From Phascolarctobacterium sp. (GTDB lineage Bacteria > Bacillota > Negativicutes > Acidaminococcales > Acidaminococcaceae), in NCBI GenBank assembly GCA_024405645.1, contig JAKSOJ010000042.1, forward strand, positions 1 through 8,457: a DNA stretch of 8,457 bases, read 5' to 3'. The translations under genes were made by a program, and so were the position numbers. Under the pieces are notes generated by a model. That model was given only the letters and a program-made list of their open reading frames with translations. It had not been told where the DNA came from and searched no databases. This document shows, one piece after another, positions 1 to 6,712 of the stretch. How positions within the stretch are numbered: position 1 is the stretch's first letter; each line of letters starts with the position of its first letter.

Positions 1-8
1 AAACAAAT

Positions 9-1205
9 ATGATTTCAAAATCCTTTATCGAATTTTTATATGAAGCAGCGCATATCCAACGTTGGAATGACCATATTCGTCCTAATGGTTTCACTGAACT
101 TGATAAGCAAGCTCACAAAATGATGATTATGTATGTGCTTGCTCGTCATGAAGAGGATGACCATCAGCAAAAGTTAAACTGGCGTATTTTGGTTGAGGGT
201 GGCATTTACGAATTCTTGCATCGTAATATTATTACCGATATCAAGCCTCCGATTTTTCATGAGCTGATGCGCATTCATGGTGCAGAGCTGAATGAGTGGG
301 TTTATAAGGAAATCCGTCGTCGCATTCCAGATATTAGCGAAGAGTTTATGATTGGGATTAAAAATTACCTGGAAAAGCCTGAAGAATACAGATTGGAAAA
401 GAAGATTCTCCGTGCAGCTCACTATTTAGCTACTCAGTGGGAATTTGAAATAATTTACCATTTCAACCAAGGCATCTACGGTGTTGAGGAAACAAAGCAA
501 GCCATCAATAACGAAATTGAGGACCACTATGATTTGTCCGGTGTGCAAAAATTGGCATTGAAGGGCAAGACCTCTAAATTTGTTGATCTCATTGGCAAAT
601 TGCGTTTCCAAAAACGTTGGGCGCAATCTCCTCGCGTTCCCGAAACATCTGTTATGGGGCATGTATTGATTGTAGCAATTATGGGTTACTTCTGTGCTTT
701 GGAGATGGGTGCTTGCGATGAACGTATTGTGGACGATTTCCTGTGCGGACTTTTCCACGATTTACCCGAGGTTTTGACTCGTGACATCATTTCGCCAGTA
801 AAACGCAGTGTTGAGGGCTTGGATGCTTTAATAAAAACTATTGAGGAAAGACAGATCAATGATCAAATTCTTCCTCTGATTCCAGCTTCTTGGCACAAGG
901 ATATTTTGTATTTTACTATGAATGAATTTGCCAATAAAATAACTTTGGATGGTAAGGAAATAGTAGTAGACATTGATGAGCTGAATACCAAATACAACAA
1001 GAATGGATTCAAGGTTATTGATGGCTCTGTGCTGAAGGCCTGCGATAATTTAGCAGCTTTTGTCGAAGCTTGGTTAAGCATAAGCTATGGTATTACTTCC
1101 CATCATCTGGAGGATGCAATCAAATCCATTAGGGCTCAATACAAGGATAAAGTTATTGGCGGAGTTAATTTCGGCAGAGTTTATGACGAGTTCGAAGAGA
1201 TTTGA
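9..1205 (+). CDS. Tandem YfbR-like HD-domain protein; first domain degenerate
   Basis: This is a probable metal-dependent phosphohydrolase of the HD superfamily, closest by motif to YfbR-type 5'-nucleotidases; the substrate is unknown. The C-terminal half (about residues 200-360) has the full set: RW at 203-204, E212, H218, the HD pair H250-D251 in LFHDLPEVLTRDIISPVK, E254, and a late Asp, D346, in LKACDNLAAF. The N-terminal half (about 17-150) repeats the same order: RW at 18-19, E30, H36, LVEGGIYEFLHRNIITDIK at 61-79, and LRAAHYLA at 134-141. There the HD pair is replaced by G64-G65 and the late Asp by H138, so that copy probably does not bind metal in the usual way. No signal peptide or membrane segment is seen, so it is probably cytosolic. 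The ATG at 9 is the first start available, but the frame is open to the window edge and no SD is visible, so the true start may lie upstream. No functional link to its neighbours is evident. Confidence 0.8.
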   Translation: MISKSFIEFLYEAAHIQRWNDHIRPNGFTELDKQAHKMMIMYVLARHEEDDHQQKLNWRILVEGGIYEFLHRNIITDIKPPIFHELMRIHGAELNEWVYKEIRRRIPDISEEFMIGIKNYLEKPEEYRLEKKILRAAHYLATQWEFEIIYHFNQGIYGVEETKQAINNEIEDHYDLSGVQKLALKGKTSKFVDLIGKLRFQKRWAQSPRVPETSVMGHVLIVAIMGYFCALEMGACDERIVDDFLCGLFHDLPEVLTRDIISPVKRSVEGLDALIKTIEERQINDQILPLIPASWHKDILYFTMNEFANKITLDGKEIVVDIDELNTKYNKNGFKVIDGSVLKACDNLAAFVEAWLSISYGITSHHLEDAIKSIRAQYKDKVIGGVNFGRVYDEFEEI

Positions 1206-1230
1206 CAAAAATAAAGCTTTAAGATATAAT
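1202..1230 (+). promoter_or_regulatory. Consensus sigma-A promoter of the queT-queF leader
   Basis: TTGACA at 1202-1207 and TATAAT at 1225-1230 are separated by exactly 17 bp and match the housekeeping consensus at all twelve positions. The -35 box overlaps the TGA stop codon (1203-1205) of the HD gene. Transcription would start near 1237, about 10 nt before the aptamer begins. A promoter this strong suits an operon controlled after initiation by its leader RNA. Confidence 0.88.
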
Positions 1231-1246
1231 TAATGAGCAATTTAAT

Positions 1247-1287
1247 AAGACAGTTCGTGACCATCCTGTCTTTAAACAAAACTACGG
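1247..1287 (+). promoter_or_regulatory. preQ1 class I riboswitch aptamer (probable)
   Basis: Stem P1 is GACAG (1249-1253) with CTGTC (1266-1270), extendable by two A-T pairs. It closes a 12-nt loop, TTCGTGACCATC, the same length as in the known Bacillus subtilis aptamer. That loop also starts with UUC and ends with the C that pairs with preQ1. The A-rich tail TTTAAACAAAAC (1271-1282) resembles class I tails. The H-type pseudoknot helix P2 can form from C1256-G1257-U1258 with A1284-C1285-G1286, with an added G1259-U1283 wobble. The element lies downstream of a strong promoter and upstream of queT-queF, a classic setting for this riboswitch. The tail between P1 and P2 is a few nucleotides longer than in B. 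subtilis. The assignment is by eye from motif and context. Confidence 0.75.
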
Positions 1288-1308
1288 ACCAATGCTTGAA
1301 TAAGCATT
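1286..1308 (+). other. Leader segment GGACCA plus 7-bp hairpin
   Basis: Directly after the aptamer tail, AATGCTT (1291-1297) and AAGCATT (1302-1308) form a perfect 7-bp hairpin with a GAAT loop. The preceding GGACCA (1286-1291) is complementary to TGGTCC (1414-1419) just before the queT SD, giving a possible long-range helix that shares A1291 with the hairpin. There is no U-tract, so it is not a terminator. Confidence 0.6.
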
Positions 1309-1316
1309 ACTTTGTT

Positions 1317-1403
1317 ATGTGCAAGGGCTTCGTCTGTAGGCGAAGCCCTTTTAAACTTTTAAAGCCTGCGAGCTTCCTCGTATCTTGCACATTCTAAAAG
1401 TTT
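1317..1403 (+). other. Interleaved inverted repeats in the queT leader
   Basis: Two perfect 9-bp pairings interlock. ATGTGCAAG (1317-1325) is complementary to CTTGCACAT (1384-1392). AAACTTTTA (1353-1361) is complementary to TAAAAGTTT (1395-1403). Because the arms alternate, they make either a pseudoknot or two mutually exclusive folds. The first pairing encloses the terminator-like hairpin at 1323-1352 and a small hairpin TGCGAG/CTCGTA (1367-1372 with 1377-1382, including one G-U pair). I do not recognise this as a known RNA family. It lies between the aptamer and the queT SD and may be part of the expression platform or a second structured domain. Confidence 0.55.
1323..1352 (+). terminator. 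Terminator-like hairpin inside the queT leader
   Basis: AAGGGCTTCG (1323-1332) pairs perfectly with CGAAGCCCTT (1341-1350) around an 8-nt loop, followed by only two more T residues before AAAC. The stem is strong but the U-tract is short, so it may be a weak or conditional attenuator, or simply a structural hairpin. Its outermost AAG (1323-1325) is shared with the ATGTGCAAG arm of the larger pairing, so the two compete for those three pairs. Confidence 0.5.
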
Positions 1404-1410
1404 TATATTT

Positions 1411-1431
1411 GGATGGTCCTTTTAGGAGGAC
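1411..1431 (+). promoter_or_regulatory. queT SD with switchable anti-SD segment
   Basis: The queT SD is AGGAGG (1424-1429), five nt before the ATG. GTCCT (1416-1420) can pair with AGGAC (1427-1431), burying half of the SD in a stem. The overlapping segment GGATGGTC (1411-1418) is perfectly complementary to GACCATCC (1259-1266) inside the aptamer loop and P1. The pairings share 1416-1418 and cannot coexist. The inferred logic is that a ligand-bound aptamer leaves the anti-SD free to block the ribosome, while an unfolded aptamer captures it. Confidence 0.6.
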
Positions 1432-1434
1432 AAA

Positions 1435-1926
1435 ATGAATAATAATCGTAAATTAGCAATTTCTGCTATGGCAATAGCTCTCTATGTTGTTGTAATGATG
1501 TATACTCAAAGCTTTGCCTTTGGCCAATATCAAGTGCGCATTGCTACTTCACTCTACGGCCTTAGTGCTCTTTTCCCGTTCTTGGTGGTTCCTATGGGTG
1601 TGGCTAACGTTTTAAGTAATACTCTGATGGGTGGCTTGGGTATCCTGGATATCATTGGCGGTTTTATTGTTGGTGTAATGACCACAAGCCTTATTGTTTT
1701 TGGTAAAAAACAAGGCTGTGGCAATTGGATTGTATGGATGGCTGTAACCTTTGTGCCAGGACTTTGCGTTCCTATTTGGTTAAGCTATCTTTTGAATATT
1801 CCTTATTTGGTGCTTGCGTCTTCTCTGTTGATTGGCCAATGCATTGCTGGTTTGGCAGGCATGGCTCTTGTAACTGCATTGGAGAAGGTTGGCGTTGGCA
1901 GTGCAATTTTTGCTGGAGGTAAATAA
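1435..1926 (+). CDS. queT: QueT family queuosine-precursor transporter
   Basis: This is a small, very hydrophobic integral membrane protein of 163 residues, the usual length for the QueT family. These proteins are thought to act as substrate-binding membrane components for uptake of queuosine precursors such as preQ1 or preQ0. Hydrophobic segments fall at about 7-28, 40-60, 66-90, 98-120 and 122-148. The family-like stretches are [10 protein letters not shown] near residue 31 and [20 protein letters not shown] at about 55-74. Basic residues at the extreme N-terminus (NNNRK) fit a cytosolic start. The ATG has a strong SD, AGGAGG. It is followed one nucleotide after its stop codon by queF, and a probable preQ1 aptamer lies in its leader; both support the assignment. 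The family call rests on motif, size and context; the exact ligand is inferred. If it is an ECF-type S component, the energising module must be encoded elsewhere. Confidence 0.82.
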   Translation: MNNNRKLAISAMAIALYVVVMMYTQSFAFGQYQVRIATSLYGLSALFPFLVVPMGVANVLSNTLMGGLGILDIIGGFIVGVMTTSLIVFGKKQGCGNWIVWMAVTFVPGLCVPIWLSYLLNIPYLVLASSLLIGQCIAGLAGMALVTALEKVGVGSAIFAGGK

Positions 1927-1927
1927 A

Positions 1928-2425
1928 ATGGCATCTGGTCGCAGTCAAGAAGAACTTGTAGGCGTAAGCCTTTTAGGTAATAAAACAAAATACAAGAGTG
2001 ATTATGCTCCAGAGGTTTTGGAAGCATTTCCTAATAAACATCCTGAAAACGATTATTTCGTTAAATTTAACTGTCCAGAGTTTACTAGTCTTTGTCCTAT
2101 GACTGGTCAACCGGATTTTGCAACCATTTATATTTCCTATGTCCCTGACAAGAAGTTAGTCGAGTCCAAGTCCTTGAAGCTCTATCTTTTTAGTTTCCGT
2201 AATCATGGTGATTTCCATGAAGATTGCGTTAACATCATCATGAAGGATTTAATCAAGTTAATGGATCCAAAATATATCGAGGTATGGGGCAAATTCCTGC
2301 CTAGGGGTGGTCTCTCCATCGACCCATACGCAAACTATGGTAAGCCTGGAACCGAATGGGAGGCTGCTGCAAAGAAGCGTCTTTTCATGCACGATATGTA
2401 TCCGGAAGCAGTAAATAACAGATAA
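1928..2425 (+). CDS. queF: NADPH-dependent preQ0 reductase (QueF, short form)
   Basis: QueF reduces the nitrile of 7-cyano-7-deazaguanine (preQ0) to preQ1 with two NADPH, a step in making queuosine for tRNA wobble position 34. The protein is 165 residues, the same as the B. subtilis unimodular type. Visible motifs are [13 protein letters not shown], with the nucleophile C56 and the proton donor D63, the ESKSLKLY substrate motif (79-86), and [11 protein letters not shown], with H97 and E98. The start at 1928 is chosen because GGAGGT (1915-1920) lies seven nt upstream and the length then fits the family. An earlier in-frame ATG at 1889 would overlap queT and add 13 residues without homology. 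It is translated right after queT and ends at a strong terminator, so the operon is queT-queF. Its product is the expected ligand of the upstream leader, which makes a feedback loop. Confidence 0.96.
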   Translation: MASGRSQEELVGVSLLGNKTKYKSDYAPEVLEAFPNKHPENDYFVKFNCPEFTSLCPMTGQPDFATIYISYVPDKKLVESKSLKLYLFSFRNHGDFHEDCVNIIMKDLIKLMDPKYIEVWGKFLPRGGLSIDPYANYGKPGTEWEAAAKKRLFMHDMYPEAVNNR

Positions 2426-2426
2426 T

Positions 2427-2464
2427 AAAAGTCTCTGCAAGCTTTAGCTTGTGGAGACTTTTTT
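2427..2464 (+). terminator. Intrinsic terminator of queT-queF
   Basis: AAGTCTCTGCAAGC (2429-2442) pairs with GCTTGTGGAGACTT (2447-2460) around a TTTA loop. The stem has 14 pairs with two G-T wobbles and is followed by a run of six T residues ending at 2464. It begins one base after the queF stop codon and separates the queuosine operon from the glycolytic operon. Confidence 0.93.
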
Positions 2465-2523
2465 AGTTATGAGTGCAGAGTTATTTAAACCTTTAAGTTT
2501 GCCATAGAAAAGATTTATTACTG

Positions 2524-2539
2524 TGGGACAAAATTTGTC
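2524..2539 (+). promoter_or_regulatory. CggR-like operator half-site, upstream of promoter
   Basis: GGGAC, six bases, then TGTC (2525-2539) matches the known CggR half-operator CGGGAC-N6-TGTC at all but the first base. It contains the palindrome GACAAA-A-TTTGTC (2527-2539). A second adjacent copy, as found in B. subtilis, is not clearly present; TTGTAC at 2542 is a poor match. The position suggests autoregulation of the cggR-gap operon. Confidence 0.65.
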
Positions 2540-2567
2540 TATTGTACTTTATTTCTATATTAGAGTA

Positions 2568-2582
2568 TGCTAAAATTATAAT
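2568..2582 (+). promoter_or_regulatory. Probable cggR operon promoter (-10 region)
   Basis: TGCTAAAAT (2568-2576) is a good extended -10 element, and TATAAT (2577-2582) lies directly after it. No good -35 is found at the right distance for either, which is tolerable for an extended -10 promoter. Transcription would start near 2583-2590, giving a leader of about 80 nt before cggR. Which hexamer is used cannot be decided by eye. Confidence 0.5.
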
Positions 2583-2619
2583 GATGAAAACCTAGCTTTT
2601 CATATTGTCAATAATGTTT

Positions 2620-2640
2620 ATAGAACATCAAAAGTTCTAT
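2620..2640 (+). other. Hairpin in the cggR 5' leader
   Basis: ATAGAAC (2620-2626) and GTTCTAT (2634-2640) form a perfect 7-bp stem with a 7-nt loop, ATCAAAA. There is no U-tract and the stem ends 17 nt before the SD, so it does not block translation directly. It may protect the transcript 5' end or be a protein-binding palindrome; neither is shown. Confidence 0.5.
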
Positions 2641-2641
2641 G

Positions 2642-2657
2642 CTGGACATAGTTTGTT
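2642..2657 (+). promoter_or_regulatory. Second, weaker CggR-like half-site
   Basis: CTGGAC, six bases, then TGTT differs from CGGGAC-N6-TGTC at one base in each arm. It lies in the transcribed leader next to the cggR SD, 118 bp downstream of the stronger half-site, so the pair brackets the promoter. Chance occurrence is possible. Confidence 0.35.
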
Positions 2658-2667
2658 GAGGGGCATT

Positions 2668-3705
2668 ATGGATACTATTATTAACCTACAAAAGAAGATT
2701 GTACCGGAAATGACGGACCTTCTAGTTACTCGGTACCAAATCCTTTTACAGGTAAGTCACGAGCATCCAATAGGTAGACGTGCTTTATCTAGTAAGGTTG
2801 GTCTTAGTGAGAGGGTTTTAAGAGCTCAGGTCGATTTTCTCAAGAAAAGCGGGCTTTTGGATTTTTCTTCGGCTGGCATGACTGTTACCGAAGAGGGTAT
2901 GGGAATTTTAAAAGAATTGGCCGATTACGTTCGTAAGCTGGAAGGCATTTCTTCCTTGGAAAAAACTCTTGGAGAAAAGCTTGGCATTGGACAAGTTGTA
3001 ATTCTCCCTGGGGATAGTGACGAGGACGAGGTTGTTAAACAGGAAATTGGACGTACCTGTGCTGGTATCTTGAGTAAAATTTTGGCAGATGGCGAAAAGC
3101 ACATTGTTGCTGTATCTGGTGGTACAACTATGGCTGCCATGGCGGCAAATGTTTTTGGTGCAAGACCTAATACGGTTGTTGTTCCAGCTCGTGGTGGGTT
3201 GGGGGACAACGTGGAATTGCAAGCCAATACCATAGCCACTGTTTTGGCTCAACGCTTAAGCGCAACCTATCGTCAATTATACGTTCCCGATTCAGTTAGC
3301 TCCGATATTTTAAACAGCATTCTCAAAGAGGATATAGGCGTACGTGCAGTTGTAGATATTATTAAGCGAGCAGATATCCTTGTTCATGGTATGGGCAGAG
3401 CTTCCGTTATGGCAAAGCATCGCAGGATGAGCCCTGAACTAGTTAAAAAACTCATGGATGATGGAGCTGTTGGTGAAGCCTTTGGCCAATATTGCGCAAG
3501 AGATGGTCGTCAGGTTTACATGACTAATAATGCTGGTTTGATGCATCAAGATTTGGATAACATCAAGACAATTATTGGTTTGGCTGGTGGCAAGAGCAAG
3601 GCTGAAGCTATTCTGTCCGTTATAAGAGCTTCTCGTCAGGATATCTTAATTACTGACGAAGCTGCTGCCAACGAAATTATGCGTTTGGTAGAAGAAAATG
3701 TTTAA
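2668..3705 (+). CDS. cggR: Central glycolytic genes regulator CggR
   Basis: This is a SorC/DeoR-type transcriptional repressor of 345 residues that controls the glycolytic operon it heads. In B. subtilis, fructose-1,6-bisphosphate relieves repression. The N-terminal DNA-binding part (about 1-75) has the winged helix-turn-helix GRRALSSKVGLSERVLRAQV (37-56) followed by the wing region SSAGMTVTEEG. The C-terminal sugar-phosphate-binding domain shows VAVSGGTTM (148-156), VPARGGLGDN (172-181), HGMGRAS (240-246), DGAVGEAFG (265-273) and IGLAGGKSKAEA (303-314). The ATG at 2668 is preferred: GAGGGG (2658-2663) lies four nt upstream, and the N-terminus MDTIINLQKKIVPEM then aligns with known CggR starts. 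A TTG at 2605 would add 21 residues and has no support. The gap gene follows 54 nt later, the standard arrangement. Confidence 0.94.
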   Translation: MDTIINLQKKIVPEMTDLLVTRYQILLQVSHEHPIGRRALSSKVGLSERVLRAQVDFLKKSGLLDFSSAGMTVTEEGMGILKELADYVRKLEGISSLEKTLGEKLGIGQVVILPGDSDEDEVVKQEIGRTCAGILSKILADGEKHIVAVSGGTTMAAMAANVFGARPNTVVVPARGGLGDNVELQANTIATVLAQRLSATYRQLYVPDSVSSDILNSILKEDIGVRAVVDIIKRADILVHGMGRASVMAKHRRMSPELVKKLMDDGAVGEAFGQYCARDGRQVYMTNNAGLMHQDLDNIKTIIGLAGGKSKAEAILSVIRASRQDILITDEAAANEIMRLVEENV

Positions 3706-4764
<1,059 letters not shown>

Positions 4765-4780
4765 TTAAGGAGAGTTTTTC

Positions 4781-6706
4781 GTGGATAAAAAATCTTTACT
4801 TGATTTAGACGTTGCTGGTAAAAAGGTTCTCGTTCGTGTAGATTTCAACGTTCCTTTTGATGATGCTGGCAAAATCTCTGACGACACTCGCGTACGTGCT
4901 TCCTTACCGACCATTCAATACCTTTTGGATCAAAAGGCTGCTGTAATCCTTATGGCTCACCTTGGTCGTCCTAAAGGACAAGTTAACCCTAAATACACTC
5001 TTGCTCCCGTAGCAAAACATTTAGGCAAGCTCCTTGGAAAACGTATTGCTTTCGCTCCTGACTGCATCGGTCCTGATGCAGAAGCTGCTGCTAAAGCTTT
5101 GAAACCTGGCAAAGTATTAGTTCTTGAAAACCTTCGTTTCCACAAAGAAGAAGAAAAGAACGATATGGAATTTGCAGAAAAGCTCGCTTCTTTGGCAGAA
5201 CTTTATGTAAATGATGGTTTCGGCGTTTCCCACCGCGCTCATGCGTCTGTAGAAGGCGTAACTCATTTCCTGCCTGCAGCTGCTGGTTTCTTGCTTGAAA
5301 AAGAAATCGCATATGTTGGCAAAGCTGTAACCGAACCTCTGCATCCCTTTGCTGCAATCATCGGTGGTGCTAAGGTTTCCGATAAAATTGGCGTAATCAA
5401 CAACCTCCTTGATAAGGTTGATACCTTAATCATTGGTGGTGGCATGGCTAATACCTTCTTGGTTGCTAAAGGCTATGCTTTGGGCAAATCCCTTGTTGAA
5501 GCTGATAAAGTTGAACTTGCAAAAGAACTCATTGCTAAAGCTGAAGCAAATGGCGTAAACATGCTTCTTCCTACCGACTTGGTTATGGCTGAAGCATTTG
5601 CTCCCGATGCAAAGCATGCTAATGAAGAAGTTGCTGCATTGAATCAAGAAGCTATGGCTCTGGATATCGGTGAAGCTACTCGCAAGGCTTATGCAGCAGC
5701 TCTTGCTGATGCAAAGATGATCGTTTGGAATGGTCCTATGGGCGTATTCGAAATGGATGCTTTCTGCAAAGGCACTGAAGCAGTTGCTAAGGCAGTTGCT
5801 AAATCTCGTGCAATCTCCATCGTTGGTGGTGGCGATAGCGTTGCTGCTATTGAAAAGCTTGGTCTCGCTAAGAAAATCTCCCACATTTCCACTGGTGGCG
5901 GTGCATCCTTAGAATATCTCGAAGGTAAAGTATTACCTGGCGTTGCTGCTCTTGATGACCTGCGTGTTAAATTAATCGCAGGCAACTGGAAGATGCACAA
6001 AACTGTTGATGAAGCTCTTGACCTTGCTGAAGGCCTTGTAGAAGAAACCAATGGTACTACTAGCGAAATCTTAATTTTCCCGCCGTACACCGTTCTTGAA
6101 TCTGTTGCAGATGCAATCGATGGCAAACATGTACATTATGGTGCTCAAGACCTGCATTGGGAAGATAAAGGTGCTTTCACTGGTGCAGTCTCCGGTGCGC
6201 AAATTGCTGATATTGGTTGCGAATATGTTCTCGTTGGTCACAGCGAAAGACGTAATGTTTTTGGCGAAAACGAAAAGATTATCGCTCAAAAGCTCATTGC
6301 TGCATATCGCAATGGCTTGAAACCCATGCTCTGCGTTGGCGAAAATCTTGCTGAACGCGAAGCTGGCAAGACTGCTCGTATCATCAGCATGCAACTGAAG
6401 AGCGCTCTGAAGGTTATCACTCCGGAACAAGCAGAAGACCTGGCAATTGCTTATGAACCTGTTTGGGCAATTGGTTCTGGTAAAGCAGCAACTGCTGCTG
6501 ATGCTCAAGAAGTATGCCACTTGATTCGCGAAAAGGTTGCTAAGCTCATTAGCCCTGCAATCGCTCGTAAGATTCGCATCCTCGATGGTGGTTCTGTAAA
6601 CGAAAAGAATGCAGCATCCTTCAGCATCGGTGATATCGATGGCGTTTTGGTTGGCGGTGCAAGCTTGAAGGTTGATACCTTTGCAGAAATCGCTCGTAGC
6701 TTTTAA
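4781..6706 (+). CDS. pgk-tpi: Fused phosphoglycerate kinase / triosephosphate isomerase
   Basis: One 641-residue frame encodes two glycolytic enzymes. Residues 1 to about 393 are phosphoglycerate kinase, which makes ATP from 1,3-bisphosphoglycerate: [10 protein letters not shown] (16-25), HLGRP (60-64), LENLRF (115-120), GGAKVSDKI (195-203), WNGPMGVFE (316-324), and GGGDSVAA and TGGGAS near the end. From about 395 it is triosephosphate isomerase: GNWKMH (401-406) with N402 and K404, VGHSERR (485-491) with H487, and [12 protein letters not shown] (557-568) with the catalytic base E559. No stop, start codon or SD lies at the junction (near 5960), and there is almost no linker. Two isomerase residues are odd: loop 6 ends GSGK rather than the usual GTGK, and the YGGS motif reads DGGS (D602-S605). 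The start is GTG, with AAGGAGAG (4767-4774) six nt upstream, 16 nt after the gap stop. Similar fusions are known from Thermotoga. Confidence 0.94.
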   Translation: MDKKSLLDLDVAGKKVLVRVDFNVPFDDAGKISDDTRVRASLPTIQYLLDQKAAVILMAHLGRPKGQVNPKYTLAPVAKHLGKLLGKRIAFAPDCIGPDAEAAAKALKPGKVLVLENLRFHKEEEKNDMEFAEKLASLAELYVNDGFGVSHRAHASVEGVTHFLPAAAGFLLEKEIAYVGKAVTEPLHPFAAIIGGAKVSDKIGVINNLLDKVDTLIIGGGMANTFLVAKGYALGKSLVEADKVELAKELIAKAEANGVNMLLPTDLVMAEAFAPDAKHANEEVAALNQEAMALDIGEATRKAYAAALADAKMIVWNGPMGVFEMDAFCKGTEAVAKAVAKSRAISIVGGGDSVAAIEKLGLAKKISHISTGGGASLEYLEGKVLPGVAALDDLRVKLIAGNWKMHKTVDEALDLAEGLVEETNGTTSEILIFPPYTVLESVADAIDGKHVHYGAQDLHWEDKGAFTGAVSGAQIADIGCEYVLVGHSERRNVFGENEKIIAQKLIAAYRNGLKPMLCVGENLAEREAGKTARIISMQLKSALKVITPEQAEDLAIAYEPVWAIGSGKAATAADAQEVCHLIREKVAKLISPAIARKIRILDGGSVNEKNAASFSIGDIDGVLVGGASLKVDTFAEIARSF

Positions 6707-6712
6707 GATACT

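Noticed and set aside
1249..1431. preQ1 class II or III riboswitch instead of class I
   Set aside because: The 12-nt UUC...C loop, short P1 and A-rich tail fit class I; I could not recognise the class II or III layout in the downstream repeats.
2499..2527. Promoter using TTGCCA at 2499
   Set aside because: Seventeen bases downstream the sequence is TGTGGG, which is not a -10 element.
2540..2557. Adjacent second CggR half-site next to the first, as in B. subtilis
   Set aside because: TTGTAC-N6-TCTA matches only about half of the consensus bases and has the wrong spacing.
2605..2667. Upstream TTG start for cggR
   Set aside because: It adds 21 residues not seen in CggR proteins; the ATG at 2668 has an SD and the family-like N-terminus.
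5930..5990. Separate tpi gene with its own start inside the fusion
   Set aside because: The only candidate near the domain boundary is a CTG (5960) with no SD, and the frame continues from pgk without a stop.
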